DNA from: JAATFY01 sp049276515
GTDB taxonomy: Bacteria; Pseudomonadota; Alphaproteobacteria; UBA9219
Direction: 5' to 3'
Assembly (NCBI GenBank): GCA_049276515.1
Contig: JBASWO010000131.1
Location: 1 to 12,430 of the forward strand
Length of the DNA: 12,430 nt
Part shown: positions 5,726-12,430 of the stretch, in pieces
Position numbering within the stretch: the stretch's first letter is position 1
Layout of the letters: each line of letters begins with the position of its first letter
Notes under the pieces: model-generated
What the model saw: only the letters and a program-made list of their open reading frames with translations
Databases searched by the model: none
What the model was told of the DNA's origin: nothing
Translations under genes and position numbers: made by a program

Positions 5726-6739
5726 ATGCCTAAACCCGGACGCAAAGCTCTTCTAGAACCACCCCAATCCATACGGCCGCAAAAACCTATGGCTGCTGAT
5801 GCACCTCCTCGAGGTGACGGCTGGTTTCATGAATTCAAACATGATGGTTGGCGCCTCATGGCGCGGCTTGATCGTGGCCAAGTTAGATTATTGACTAGCA
5901 ATCAGCTGGATTATACCGCTCAATTCTGTTTGGTTGCTGAAGAATTGACACGTCTTCCTCTTCAAAACGCTTTTTTTGATGGTGAGATTGTTGCACCTCG
6001 TGATGATGGAACCTCTTCTCTTGAAGACTTTAATCTCGCTCGCAGTGCAGGAAGAGAAAGAGATATTCACTATTACATCTTTGATCTTCTTTTTTTAGAT
6101 GGCGAAGATCTGCGTTCGCTACCCTTACGTCAACGCAAAGAAAGGCTCAGAAAACTTTTGACCAATGCGCCACCTCATATTCGTTTTTGTGAACATACAG
6201 AAGCTGATGGAAAAGTTGTTCAGGATTATTTACAGGGTAAAGAGATAGAGGGCATAGTCTCAAAACGAGCGTCGGGTACTTATAAATCAAATGCACATCG
6301 TGACTGGCTTAAGATTAAGTTCCGCCGCTCACAAGAATTTATTATTGTGGGTTATAGCGGATCCACGCAACTGACGTGTCTATGGCTAGGATACTATGAT
6401 AAAGGTGCCCTCAAATTAGCTGGGCGCGTTCGGCATGGTTTCACAGATCGGGAACGCCGCGATCTTTTACCGCTTTTCCAACAAAAAGAACGTGTCGAAC
6501 ATAATTTTAGTGGTTCAAAAAAAGATCAGGCAGGTGTGCAATGGATTGCGCCGGAGCTTGTCGTACAAATTTCGTATCTTTCTTGGAACAGAAATGGCGT
6601 TTTACAAAATGCGCGCTACCAAGATGTGCGCATTGATAAAACTCCTCAAGATGTCGTGCGTGAGATACCTGCGGCCACTGAGCCACATATCCCGGTTAGC
6701 AAGAATAGAAGAAAAGTGGAGAAAGCACCGACGCCCTAA
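5726..6739 (+). CDS. Stand-alone ATP-dependent DNA ligase, LigD ligase-domain type
   Basis: The protein has 337 residues, about the size of an isolated LigD ligase domain or LigC. It seals nicks in duplex DNA through an enzyme-AMP intermediate. Motif I is EFKHDGWR with the predicted adenylated Lys38 (K-x-D-G, 38-41). Motif III is FFDGEIV (83-89), a IIIa-like block is FDLLFLDGEDL (119-129), motif IV is EGIVSKR (175-181) and motif V is WLKIKFR (194-200). The OB-fold follows (about 205-315), with VQWIAPELVVQISYLSW typical of LigD enzymes. All catalytic motifs are present. The polymerase and 3'-phosphoesterase domains of full LigD are absent, and no Ku gene is in view, so the role in end joining or nick repair is open. 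The tail after residue 315 is basic and low in complexity. A TATAAC box at 5716-5721 lies so close to the ATG that the message could be leaderless, but it lacks a -35. The stop codon lies one base from tRNA-Arg. Confidence 0.9.
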   Translation: MPKPGRKALLEPPQSIRPQKPMAADAPPRGDGWFHEFKHDGWRLMARLDRGQVRLLTSNQLDYTAQFCLVAEELTRLPLQNAFFDGEIVAPRDDGTSSLEDFNLARSAGRERDIHYYIFDLLFLDGEDLRSLPLRQRKERLRKLLTNAPPHIRFCEHTEADGKVVQDYLQGKEIEGIVSKRASGTYKSNAHRDWLKIKFRRSQEFIIVGYSGSTQLTCLWLGYYDKGALKLAGRVRHGFTDRERRDLLPLFQQKERVEHNFSGSKKDQAGVQWIAPELVVQISYLSWNRNGVLQNARYQDVRIDKTPQDVVREIPAATEPHIPVSKNRRKVEKAPTP

Positions 6740-6740
6740 A

Positions 6741-6817
6741 TGGCGGACCCGAGAAGATTCGAACTTCCAACCTTCGCCTTCGGAGGGCGACGCTCTATCC
6801 AGTTGAGCTACGGGTCC
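6741..6817 (-). tRNA. tRNA-Arg (anticodon CCG)
   Basis: A complete 77-base cloverleaf on the minus strand. The acceptor GGACCCG pairs with CGGGTCC. The D-arm is GCTC/GAGC, and the anticodon arm TCGCC/GGCGA encloses loop CTCCGAA with anticodon CCG (codon CGG). The variable loop is AGGTT. The T-arm GGAAG/CTTCT (one G-U pair) has loop TTCGAAT. The discriminator is G and CCA is encoded. It lies downstream of the ABC ATPase gene on the same strand (54-base spacer); I saw no convincing promoter of its own, so it may be cotranscribed. The ligase gene on the opposite strand ends one base from its 3' end. Confidence 0.97.
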
Positions 6818-6871
6818 AGCTATATTGGGACACCATAAGATAGGCACCCCCAAAAGCCAAGACACCGCATA

Positions 6872-7840
6872 TTAAGCAGCTGTGGGTGAATGACGGGTTA
6901 ATTGTAAGAAGATATCTTCTAAATCCGTCTCAACGGTTGAGAGATCGGTAATGCCCAGGCCATTGACCTGCACTGCCGTCAACAATTGGCCAATCGTAGT
7001 TTTTGTGGGTTTATAACTGATACAGAGTTGGCGCGTGCCTGTCAGTTCCCATCCCTGCTCACGCATATTGGCGGGCACTTCCGTAAGATCGCGATCAACA
7101 GTAATGGTCATACGCTTATTATCCAGTTGACGTAACAAATTATGCGTCGTGTCGTTAGCAACGATTGAGCCGTGATTAATGATGGCGATGCGATCACACA
7201 ACTCTTCTGCTTCTTCTAAATAATGTGTTGTCAGCAAAACAGTGGTACCGGCCTTATTGAGCTCGCGCACATAACTCCAAAGCGCGCGGCGTAATTCAAC
7301 ATCAACACCAGCCGTCGGTTCATCCAAAACCAAGACAGGTGGCGTATGCACCATGGCTTTTGCAACCATGAGGCGCCGACGCATACCGCCTGATAAAGTC
7401 CGGGCATAGGCATTCGCCTTATCGCTGAGACCTACAGCTTCTAGCAATTGATCTGTAATACGTTCCTTTTTAGGAACGCCATAGAGCCCTGCTTGTAATT
7501 CCAAAAGTTCGCGTGGTGTAAAAAAAGCATCTAGATTGAGTTCTTGTGGCACAACACCAATGGCCGATTTTGAAGCACGTGGCTGCTCTTTAACCTCATA
7601 ACCCCAAATACGTGCTTCACCGGAAGTTTTGAGAACAAGACCAGCAAGAATATTAATGAGTGTGGATTTACCAGCACCGTTTGGGCCTAAAAGACCAAAA
7701 ATACTGCCGCGTGGAATAGCGAGGTCTACCCCCTTAAGCGCCTCTTTAGGCGGCATGCGCTTTGAGCCCTGATAAATCTTTTTCAGGCTTTTGATTTCAA
7801 CGGCGAATTCAGGAAGTATGGGATTGGGTGCAGGTGTCAT
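6872..7840 (-). CDS. ABC transporter ATP-binding protein, ABC-2 export type
   Basis: A 322-residue nucleotide-binding subunit that powers export by an ABC-2-type permease. It has Walker A GPNGAGKST (52-60), Q-loop Gln99 (VPQE), signature LSGGMRRRL (149-157), Walker B VLVLDE (169-174) with the catalytic Glu, a D-loop (AGVD) and switch His206 (TTHYLEE). A C-terminal extension of about 85 residues after the NBD, with a beta-like stretch around 243-275, is usual in the YadG/NodI/DrrA-like group. The ATG lies nine bases after the stop of a small membrane-protein gene on the same strand, so the two are probably cotranscribed. No ABC-2 permease with six helices is adjacent, so the partner must be encoded elsewhere unless the small protein contributes. 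There is no strong Shine-Dalgarno; translational coupling is likely. The substrate is unknown. Confidence 0.92.
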   Translation of the reverse strand: MTPAPNPILPEFAVEIKSLKKIYQGSKRMPPKEALKGVDLAIPRGSIFGLLGPNGAGKSTLINILAGLVLKTSGEARIWGYEVKEQPRASKSAIGVVPQELNLDAFFTPRELLELQAGLYGVPKKERITDQLLEAVGLSDKANAYARTLSGGMRRRLMVAKAMVHTPPVLVLDEPTAGVDVELRRALWSYVRELNKAGTTVLLTTHYLEEAEELCDRIAIINHGSIVANDTTHNLLRQLDNKRMTITVDRDLTEVPANMREQGWELTGTRQLCISYKPTKTTIGQLLTAVQVNGLGITDLSTVETDLEDIFLQLTRHSPTAA

Positions 7841-7849
7841 GACTTAGAT

Positions 7850-8140
7850 TTAGATAACACCCTTGGCAAATACAAGGACCGCAACAAATAAAGCCAATAA
7901 TCCGCCCAAAAACAGATAATCAGCGATCAATTCATAGCGTTGGGACTTTCTATCATTGCGCATAGAGAGATAGGATAAAATGCAGCCCCCTAAAAAGGCA
8001 AAAGCGGCAAAAAGGCAAATATCGTCAGCAATACTGCGATCCGACACATTGGTCACTTTCATACCAGCGATAAGCACAAAGCAAATGCCTATAAGATTGC
8101 TCGAAGCACTGAGAATATGGGGCTGTTTTCCGGAAACCAT
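7850..8140 (-). CDS. Small membrane protein with three predicted helices, unknown function
   Basis: A 96-residue protein with hydrophobic segments at about 14-30, 40-60 and 72-93. The loop between the second and third segments is charged (about 61-70: Arg, Asp, Arg, Lys, Arg, Glu), which places it in the cytoplasm by the positive-inside rule. There is no cleavable signal peptide. I do not recognise a named family. It is the first gene of a two-gene operon with the ABC ATPase nine bases downstream, so it may be a membrane partner of that ATPase, but it is too small to be a full ABC-2 permease. The ATG at 8140 has no Shine-Dalgarno; the promoter at 8147-8175 would start transcription almost at this ATG. 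Confidence 0.78.
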   Translation of the reverse strand: MVSGKQPHILSASSNLIGICFVLIAGMKVTNVSDRSIADDICLFAAFAFLGGCILSYLSMRNDRKSQRYELIADYLFLGGLLALFVAVLVFAKGVI

Positions 8141-8146
8141 AGGCCC

Positions 8147-8175
8147 AGAATGAAGTGATTCAGGGAGAGTGGCAA
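8147..8175 (-). promoter_or_regulatory. Promoter for the small membrane protein / ABC ATPase operon, possibly leaderless
   Basis: On the minus strand, TTGCCA (8175-8170; five of six to consensus) and CATTCT (8152-8147; fits the looser xATxxT pattern) are separated by 17 bases. Initiation six to seven bases beyond the -10 falls at about 8140-8141, the first base of the start codon, which would explain the lack of a ribosome binding site. Confidence 0.35.
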
Positions 8176-8198
8176 GATAAGAGAAATGCAGTGTTTTA

Positions 8199-8227
8199 TT
8201 GACATTTCATCGTGGTCTTGGGAATCT
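8199..8227 (+). promoter_or_regulatory. Candidate promoter for the zinc-finger gene and polA
   Basis: A perfect TTGACA -35 box lies at 8199-8204. At 17-base spacing the -10 is only GAATCT (8222-8227), which is weak. Initiation near 8234 would leave a leader of about 22 bases before the ATG at 8256. The TTG of this box is also a formally possible start codon of the longer frame, but a role as promoter is more likely. Confidence 0.35.
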
Positions 8228-8255
8228 GCCGCGAGCCTTTAAACTTGGAATCCAC

Positions 8256-8450
8256 ATGCCCGTTCAGCACCCTGAAACAATCACTGTCGATACTGAAAAA
8301 TTCTACTGCGATGGTAGTGGCAAGCAAGCCAGCGCTGCGCTTGGTCATCCACGTGTGTTTTTGACGATCAATGCGCAAGGCTTTGTCGACTGCCCCTACT
8401 GTGATCGTCACTTTGTTCTCGCTGCTGGCGCCAAAGCGGCAGCGCATTAA
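8256..8450 (+). CDS. Small zinc-finger protein, NDUFS6-like (zf-CHCC type)
   Basis: A 64-residue protein. The frame is open back to a TTG at 8199, but I choose the ATG at 8256, which has GGAA six to nine bases upstream and yields a protein of the family's usual size of about 60-70 residues. The metal ligands are visible: Cys18 (FYC), His31 (GHPRV), Cys46 and Cys49 (CPYC), with the phenylalanine-rich ending after the last Cys. Alphaproteobacterial members are related to the zinc-binding part of the mitochondrial complex I subunit NDUFS6; the bacterial role is not well defined. The gene ends with TAA directly before the GTG start of polA in the same frame, so the two are cotranscribed and probably translationally coupled. 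I recall this pairing with polA from other alphaproteobacteria but cannot check it here. Confidence 0.85.
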   Translation: MPVQHPETITVDTEKFYCDGSGKQASAALGHPRVFLTINAQGFVDCPYCDRHFVLAAGAKAAAH

Positions 8451-11279
8451 GTGAACGCCGCTAGCACAAAACCTGACACACTTTATCTGGTTGATGGTTC
8501 CGGATTTATTTTCCGTGCCTTCCATGCCATTCCAGACATGACCCGCGCTGACGGTACGCACGTCAATGCGGTTTATGGTTTTTGCAATATGCTGCAGAAA
8601 TTACTGAGTGATTTAAAGGCTGAAAATATCGCAGTTATTTTTGATGCGGGTCGAAAAACATTTCGCAGCAACATATATGCTGAATACAAATCACATCGGC
8701 CACCGCCGCCGCCTGAACTCATTCCTCAGTTTGGCTTGATCCGTGATGCAACGCGCGCTTACGGCATTCCTTGTGTTGAACTTGAAAATTATGAAGCCGA
8801 TGATTTGATCGCGGCTTACGCTAAAACGGCAATCGCTAAGAAAATTAATGTGCGTATTGTCTCAAGCGACAAAGATTTAATGCAGCTTATTCGTCCAGGG
8901 GTCGAAATGTTTGATCCCATGAAAGCCATTCCTATCGTCGCCGAAGATGTCTTCAAAAAATTTGGCGTCACGCCTGACAAAGTTGTTGATGTGCAAGCTT
9001 TAGCCGGTGATAGCACAGATAATGTACCTGGCGTTCCGGGCATTGGCGTTAAAACAGCGGCTGAGCTGATCAATCAGTATGGTGATTTAGAAACCCTCCT
9101 CAAGCATGCAAGTGAGATTAAGCAGCCAAAACGCCGCGAAGCTTTGATCGAACATGCTGAAAAAGCGCGAATTTCAAAAAAGCTCGTTTTGCTTGATGAA
9201 AATGCACCGCTGCCAGAGCCTCTAGAAGCTTTAAAGAAAAAGCCAGATCATCACGCAGAACTGGTGGCTTTTCTACAAGAACAAGGCTTCCGCTCAATCC
9301 TGGCGCGTATGAATGCGCCTGTAACATCAACGGCTGGTCTCACCGCCAAAGTTGAAGCTGCACAAAAAGAAGCACCACCTGAAAGCACGCCACCAAGCAC
9401 TACAAAACTGACCGGCATTAAGCAGGACTATGAATTGGTGCAAGACATAAAGCGTCTGCAATGGTGGGTGAATGCCGCGCGTGAGAAAGGTCACTTTGCG
9501 ATTGACACTGAAACCAACTCACTTAATGCCTGCACGGCCCTGTTGGTGGGTATTTCTTTAGCCATAGAGCCTGGCAAAGCTTGCTATATCCCGCTTAATC
9601 ACATTGATCCCGATAGTGCGCCTAGCGATGGTGGCTTTTCATTTGAAGCTGCAAAAGCTCCCAAGCAATTAAAGCCCAAAGAAGCTGCAGATGCTTTGCG
9701 TGATCTGCTCGCTGATACAACAATCCTCAAGATTGGACATAATCTCAAATATGACATGCAGGTTTTGCAACAGCATGACCTTGAGATCGAAAGTTATGAT
9801 GACACCATGCTTTTGTCCTTTTGCCTCAGCGCAGGTCAACATGGTCATGGGCTCGATGATTTAGCTGAACTCCATTTTCAGCACAAAATGATTTCCTATA
9901 ATGAAGTGACGGGCACAGGTAAGAGTAAAATTACCTTTGAGCGCGTACCCTTAGATAAAGCCACAGATTACGCTGCAGAAGATGCTGATTTCACACTCCG
10001 CTTATGGCATCTCCTCAAACCGCAGATTGCCCAGCAGCATGTCACGCGTGTTTATGAACGTATCGAACGGCCTTTAGTGCCAGTCGTAGCGCAAATGGAA
10101 TGCACCGGCATTCGTATTGATCCAGCTGTTTTGCGTGAACAAAGTGCGGGTTTTGCTAAACGCCTTATAAAACTAGAAGAAGAAATCCAACAAATTGTAG
10201 GCCATCCCTTTAATGTTGGTTCACCCAAACAATTAGGCGAAGTTTTATTTACTGAAATGGGCCTGGCTGGTGGCAGCAAGGGTAAGAACGGCGCTTATTC
10301 CACAGCATCAGACGTTTTAAGTGATCTTGCTGAAGAAGGTCATGAGATTGCCGTTAAAGTTCTCGAATGGCGCGGCATGGCTAAGTTGAAATCAACTTAC
10401 ACAGACGCCTTACCGGAACAGATCGATCCTAAGACGGGCCGCGTTCATACATCTTTCTCTCTTGTAGGTGCAGCAACAGGTCGTCTGGCATCAACAGACC
10501 CCAATTTGCAAAATATTCCCATACGAACTGAAGAAGGCAGAGCTATCCGTAAAGCCTTCATTGCTGAAGATGGTTATGAATTACTATCAGTCGATTATTC
10601 ACAAATTGAACTACGCTTAGCGGCCGAAGTAGCAGGCATCAAAGCATTGATTCAAGCTTTTCATGATGGTGTAGATATTCATGCCCTCACTGCCAGCCAA
10701 GTTTTTGGTATTCCTTTAAAAGAACTTCCAGCTGAGCGCCGCCGTGCTGCGAAAGCGATCAACTTTGGTATCATCTATGGCATTAGCGGCTTTGGCTTAG
10801 CTAAGCAGCTGAATATTTCCAACAGCGAAGCCAACGATTTTATTCGTCAATACCTAGATCGTTTCCATGAATTGCGCGACTGGATGAATGAAACCAAAGA
10901 ATTTGCGCGCGATAAGGGCTATGTCGAAACCTTGTTTGGCCGTCGCATTTATATCAATGGTATCAAGGATAAAATGCCAATGCGCCGTTCGGGCGCTGAA
11001 CGTGCGGCCATCAATGCGCCATTGCAGGGAGCTGCCGCTGATATCATGAAACGCGCCATGATCCGCATGAACCCTGCACTAACTGAAGCAAAGCTTGGTG
11101 CGCGCTTATTGCTTCAAGTTCATGACGAACTTGTCTTTGAAGTACCAAAAAATGAATTAGAAAAAACCATCGAGCTGGTCAAAAAAGTTATGCAAGACGC
11201 ACCGACACCAGCCGTGAAATTGCAAGTTCCCATTATTGCCGAAGCTGGGCACGCGCCCAACTGGGCGGCGGCACACTAG
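8451..11279 (+). CDS. polA: DNA polymerase I
   Basis: The protein has 942 residues, full length for the family. It fills gaps and removes RNA primers during replication and repair. The N-terminal 5'-nuclease domain (1 to about 290) has LVDGSG with Asp15, EADDLIAAYA, SSDKDL and GDSTDNVPGVPGIGVKTA. The middle proofreading domain (about 330-530) keeps all three motifs: Asp352-x-Glu354 (DTETNS), Asn431-x3-Asp435 (HNLKYD) and Tyr507-x3-Asp511 (YAAED), so 3'-5' exonuclease activity is expected. The polymerase domain has motif A at Asp715 (DYSQIELR), motif B at 764-777 (RRAAKAINFGIIYG) and motif C at 891-893 (VHDE). The start is GTG at 8451. No other start codon precedes the essential LVDGSG motif, and the GTG abuts the upstream TAA without a clear Shine-Dalgarno. 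Its TAG stop overlaps that of the convergent regulator gene. Confidence 0.98.
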   Translation: MNAASTKPDTLYLVDGSGFIFRAFHAIPDMTRADGTHVNAVYGFCNMLQKLLSDLKAENIAVIFDAGRKTFRSNIYAEYKSHRPPPPPELIPQFGLIRDATRAYGIPCVELENYEADDLIAAYAKTAIAKKINVRIVSSDKDLMQLIRPGVEMFDPMKAIPIVAEDVFKKFGVTPDKVVDVQALAGDSTDNVPGVPGIGVKTAAELINQYGDLETLLKHASEIKQPKRREALIEHAEKARISKKLVLLDENAPLPEPLEALKKKPDHHAELVAFLQEQGFRSILARMNAPVTSTAGLTAKVEAAQKEAPPESTPPSTTKLTGIKQDYELVQDIKRLQWWVNAAREKGHFAIDTETNSLNACTALLVGISLAIEPGKACYIPLNHIDPDSAPSDGGFSFEAAKAPKQLKPKEAADALRDLLADTTILKIGHNLKYDMQVLQQHDLEIESYDDTMLLSFCLSAGQHGHGLDDLAELHFQHKMISYNEVTGTGKSKITFERVPLDKATDYAAEDADFTLRLWHLLKPQIAQQHVTRVYERIERPLVPVVAQMECTGIRIDPAVLREQSAGFAKRLIKLEEEIQQIVGHPFNVGSPKQLGEVLFTEMGLAGGSKGKNGAYSTASDVLSDLAEEGHEIAVKVLEWRGMAKLKSTYTDALPEQIDPKTGRVHTSFSLVGAATGRLASTDPNLQNIPIRTEEGRAIRKAFIAEDGYELLSVDYSQIELRLAAEVAGIKALIQAFHDGVDIHALTASQVFGIPLKELPAERRRAAKAINFGIIYGISGFGLAKQLNISNSEANDFIRQYLDRFHELRDWMNETKEFARDKGYVETLFGRRIYINGIKDKMPMRRSGAERAAINAPLQGAAADIMKRAMIRMNPALTEAKLGARLLLQVHDELVFEVPKNELEKTIELVKKVMQDAPTPAVKLQVPIIAEAGHAPNWAAAH

Positions 11280-12148
11280 CTTTTTGCGTACTGAAGTAAA
11301 AGCTGTTGGGCCCGTGCATAGGGGCTTGTTGGCTCCTTATCAGCTGAACTCCAACCACATACTTCGTTGAGAACATCACGGTAAGCACTGATATCTAAAC
11401 TCGGATTACCTTGAAGCACGAGGGCTACGACCCTTGGATCTCCGCTGAGGTTTTTAATCGACCCGCCCTTTTCAGTCAGGATTTCTTGAACCACTTCACC
11501 TGCGGTTATGCGCCATGCATTGAGCATACGTTTTGTTACGGAAGGTCTCCGTGGTTTTGCATTTCCCACTGGTAATGCCTTAACTCTCTCTTCGAACGTA
11601 GCAGCATGTAGTTTCCAGGTTTCTGGATAATGTTCTGCGAAAGCTTCTCGCCAATTTTTATGCACGATCAATTGTTGCGAAATAAAAAGTGAGTCCCTTC
11701 CATTTCTATGATTATGGATAATTTTACTTAAAGTGGACCGAGAAATTCCTAGATACTTTTGAGCTTTGGCTAAGTTGGCATTTCTTCCACCTAAAATAAG
11801 AAACAGAACATGACCAAAACTTTCCTTATCTTGTGGTTCTTGAACCGCATTCCGTTCGATGAGTTCTAAACGTTGTTGAAAAACTATGCCGTGCTTTCTC
11901 CATCCTTCTGGATAAAATTCAGCTAGTTTAGAGGCCCATTTATTAGTTTCTATATAATCCCTTGAGATGGCTCTACTACTATGTAGAAATTCACTAAAGG
12001 TATTATAAGGGACTCCTAAATTTTGCGCGGCTATACCTACACGCGCACTACTTCCACCAATAATTTTCGCGACTACATATCCAAGACTACCGCTGTCTTC
12101 TATACCTTGACGGATATGACGGCGTTTTTTTGCAACGGTTGATGTCAT
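11276..12148 (-). CDS. Putative regulator with two tandem helix-turn-helix-like repeats
   Basis: The protein has 290 residues from the ATG at 12148; the frame extends to a TTG at 12160, but GGAG at 12158-12155, six bases before the ATG, decides the start. Residues 21-97 and 110-192 are two copies of one unit. Each has an opening GGxxA or GGRNA region, a helix-turn-helix-like core (GVPYNTFSEFLH; GISRSTLSKIIHN), a basic linker and a closing pattern W-x-x-x-(L/F)-A-E-x-Y-P-E-x-W-x-x-H. A basic segment (195-207, KPRR) follows, then a C-terminal domain (about 211-290) with YRDVLNEVCGW that recurs in the upstream gene. The cores resemble Cro/C1-type DNA-binding folds, so DNA binding is likely but not proven. 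I do not recognise a named family. It sits 21 bases downstream of its partial paralogue, in one operon, and converges on polA with overlapping stops. Confidence 0.82.
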   Translation of the reverse strand: MTSTVAKKRRHIRQGIEDSGSLGYVVAKIIGGSSARVGIAAQNLGVPYNTFSEFLHSSRAISRDYIETNKWASKLAEFYPEGWRKHGIVFQQRLELIERNAVQEPQDKESFGHVLFLILGGRNANLAKAQKYLGISRSTLSKIIHNHRNGRDSLFISQQLIVHKNWREAFAEHYPETWKLHAATFEERVKALPVGNAKPRRPSVTKRMLNAWRITAGEVVQEILTEKGGSIKNLSGDPRVVALVLQGNPSLDISAYRDVLNEVCGWSSADKEPTSPYARAQQLLLQYAKS

Positions 12149-12154
12149 TACTAT

Positions 12155-12158
12155 CTCC
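12155..12158 (-). promoter_or_regulatory. Ribosome binding site that fixes the start of the tandem-HTH gene
   Basis: GGAG on the minus strand with a six-base spacer to the ATG at 12148. It overlaps the alternative in-frame TTG at 12160-12158, which makes that TTG an unlikely start. Confidence 0.65.
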
Positions 12159-12169
12159 AAAATATCAAT

Positions 12170-12430
12170 TTATGTGGCAAAACGCATTGTCGTAAAGGCT
12201 TCGCCAAATTGCATTCTTAATACTTGCACTTCTGGGTAGAAAAAATTTTCTCTATCATCGAGCTTATAGAGTCCACACACCTCAATAAGCGCATCTCTAA
12301 ATAGGGATGCAGGTAAAGCGAGGTCTTTTTCTTGAATTCTTGTCCAAATATCGTTTGTACGTAGGGGTGGAGCTTTGGCATCTCTTACAAAATCTTCAAT
12401 ATCATCGCCCGCTGCGTCTATCACACGCGT
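12170..12430 (-). CDS. C-terminal part of a paralogue of the tandem-HTH protein (5' partial)
   Basis: The frame is open to the right edge of the window (ACG CGT precede the GTG at 12424), so the GTG is probably internal and the gene continues outside. The 86 visible residues include IEDFV, a Trp-containing helix and LFRDALIEVCGLYKL, followed by a C-terminal helix. This matches the end of the downstream 290-residue protein (AYRDVLNEVCGW at the equivalent place) and suggests a shared C-terminal domain. Whether the missing N-terminal part also has helix-turn-helix repeats cannot be seen. It ends 21 bases before the next gene on the same strand. The function is unknown; a regulator or an antitoxin-like protein is possible. 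Confidence 0.65.
   Translation of the reverse strand, partial: TRVIDAAGDDIEDFVRDAKAPPLRTNDIWTRIQEKDLALPASLFRDALIEVCGLYKLDDRENFFYPEVQVLRMQFGEAFTTMRFAT

Noticed and set aside
6602..6865. Minus-strand frame containing VAQLDRASPSEGEGWKFESS
   Set aside because: This is the well-known spurious translation of a tRNA gene, here tRNA-Arg.
8199..8255. TTG start giving an 83-residue zinc-finger protein
   Set aside because: The TTG is part of a perfect TTGACA -35 box, and the shorter ATG form matches the family's size.
8196..8561. 121-codon minus-strand frame opposite the zinc-finger gene and polA start
   Set aside because: It is a shadow of two well-supported genes on the other strand.

Overview
The window looks like a stretch of alphaproteobacterial chromosome of moderate, slightly AT-leaning composition (judged by eye, not computed). 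The reasons are a small NDUFS6-like zinc-finger gene directly in front of polA, an AI-2E/PerM-type permease and a stand-alone LigD-type ATP-dependent ligase. I cannot name the genus. Two zones look accessory: the left about 3.0 kb and the right about 1.1 kb. The middle reads as ordinary core genome.

Left zone (1-3000). Three tightly coupled plus-strand genes begin with the 3' end of a protein that has a proline-rich linker and enters from outside the window. Two short genes follow. I read five copies of one roughly 100-residue domain across these genes: one at the C-terminus of the first protein and two in each of the next two. The domain resembles, from memory, an uncharacterised C-terminal domain of filamentous-haemagglutinin-like polymorphic toxins. 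A convergent minus-strand gene encodes a lipoprotein. The zone ends at the 5' half of a tRNA-Ser(CGA) gene that still has a good promoter but is cut exactly after the anticodon loop. Short GGCCCC-GAAA and GGCGAA repeats lie on the left side of the cut. I interpret this as the right edge of an integrated element whose body extends leftward out of the window.

Core zone (3195-11279). In order: an AI-2E family permease (+); a bifunctional mannose-1-phosphate guanylyltransferase / mannose-6-phosphate isomerase (-), which makes GDP-mannose for surface polysaccharide; a LigD-like ATP-dependent DNA ligase (+); tRNA-Arg(CCG) (-); an ABC-type ATPase (-) with a small three-helix membrane protein upstream in the same operon; then the zinc-finger gene and polA (+). 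Packing is dense. Two convergent pairs overlap by their stop codons (TTAA at 4202-4205, CTAG at 11276-11279), and the ligase gene stops one base before the encoded CCA end of tRNA-Arg.

Right zone (11276-12430). A minus-strand two-gene operon encodes a protein with two tandem helix-turn-helix-like repeats and a C-terminal domain. The gene upstream of it is cut by the window edge and ends in a related C-terminal domain, so the two look like paralogous regulators.

The most interesting item is the combination of the five-copy domain cluster and the broken tRNA-Ser boundary: a possible mobile toxin-related locus in which two-domain relatives of a secreted protein's tip are encoded immediately downstream of it.
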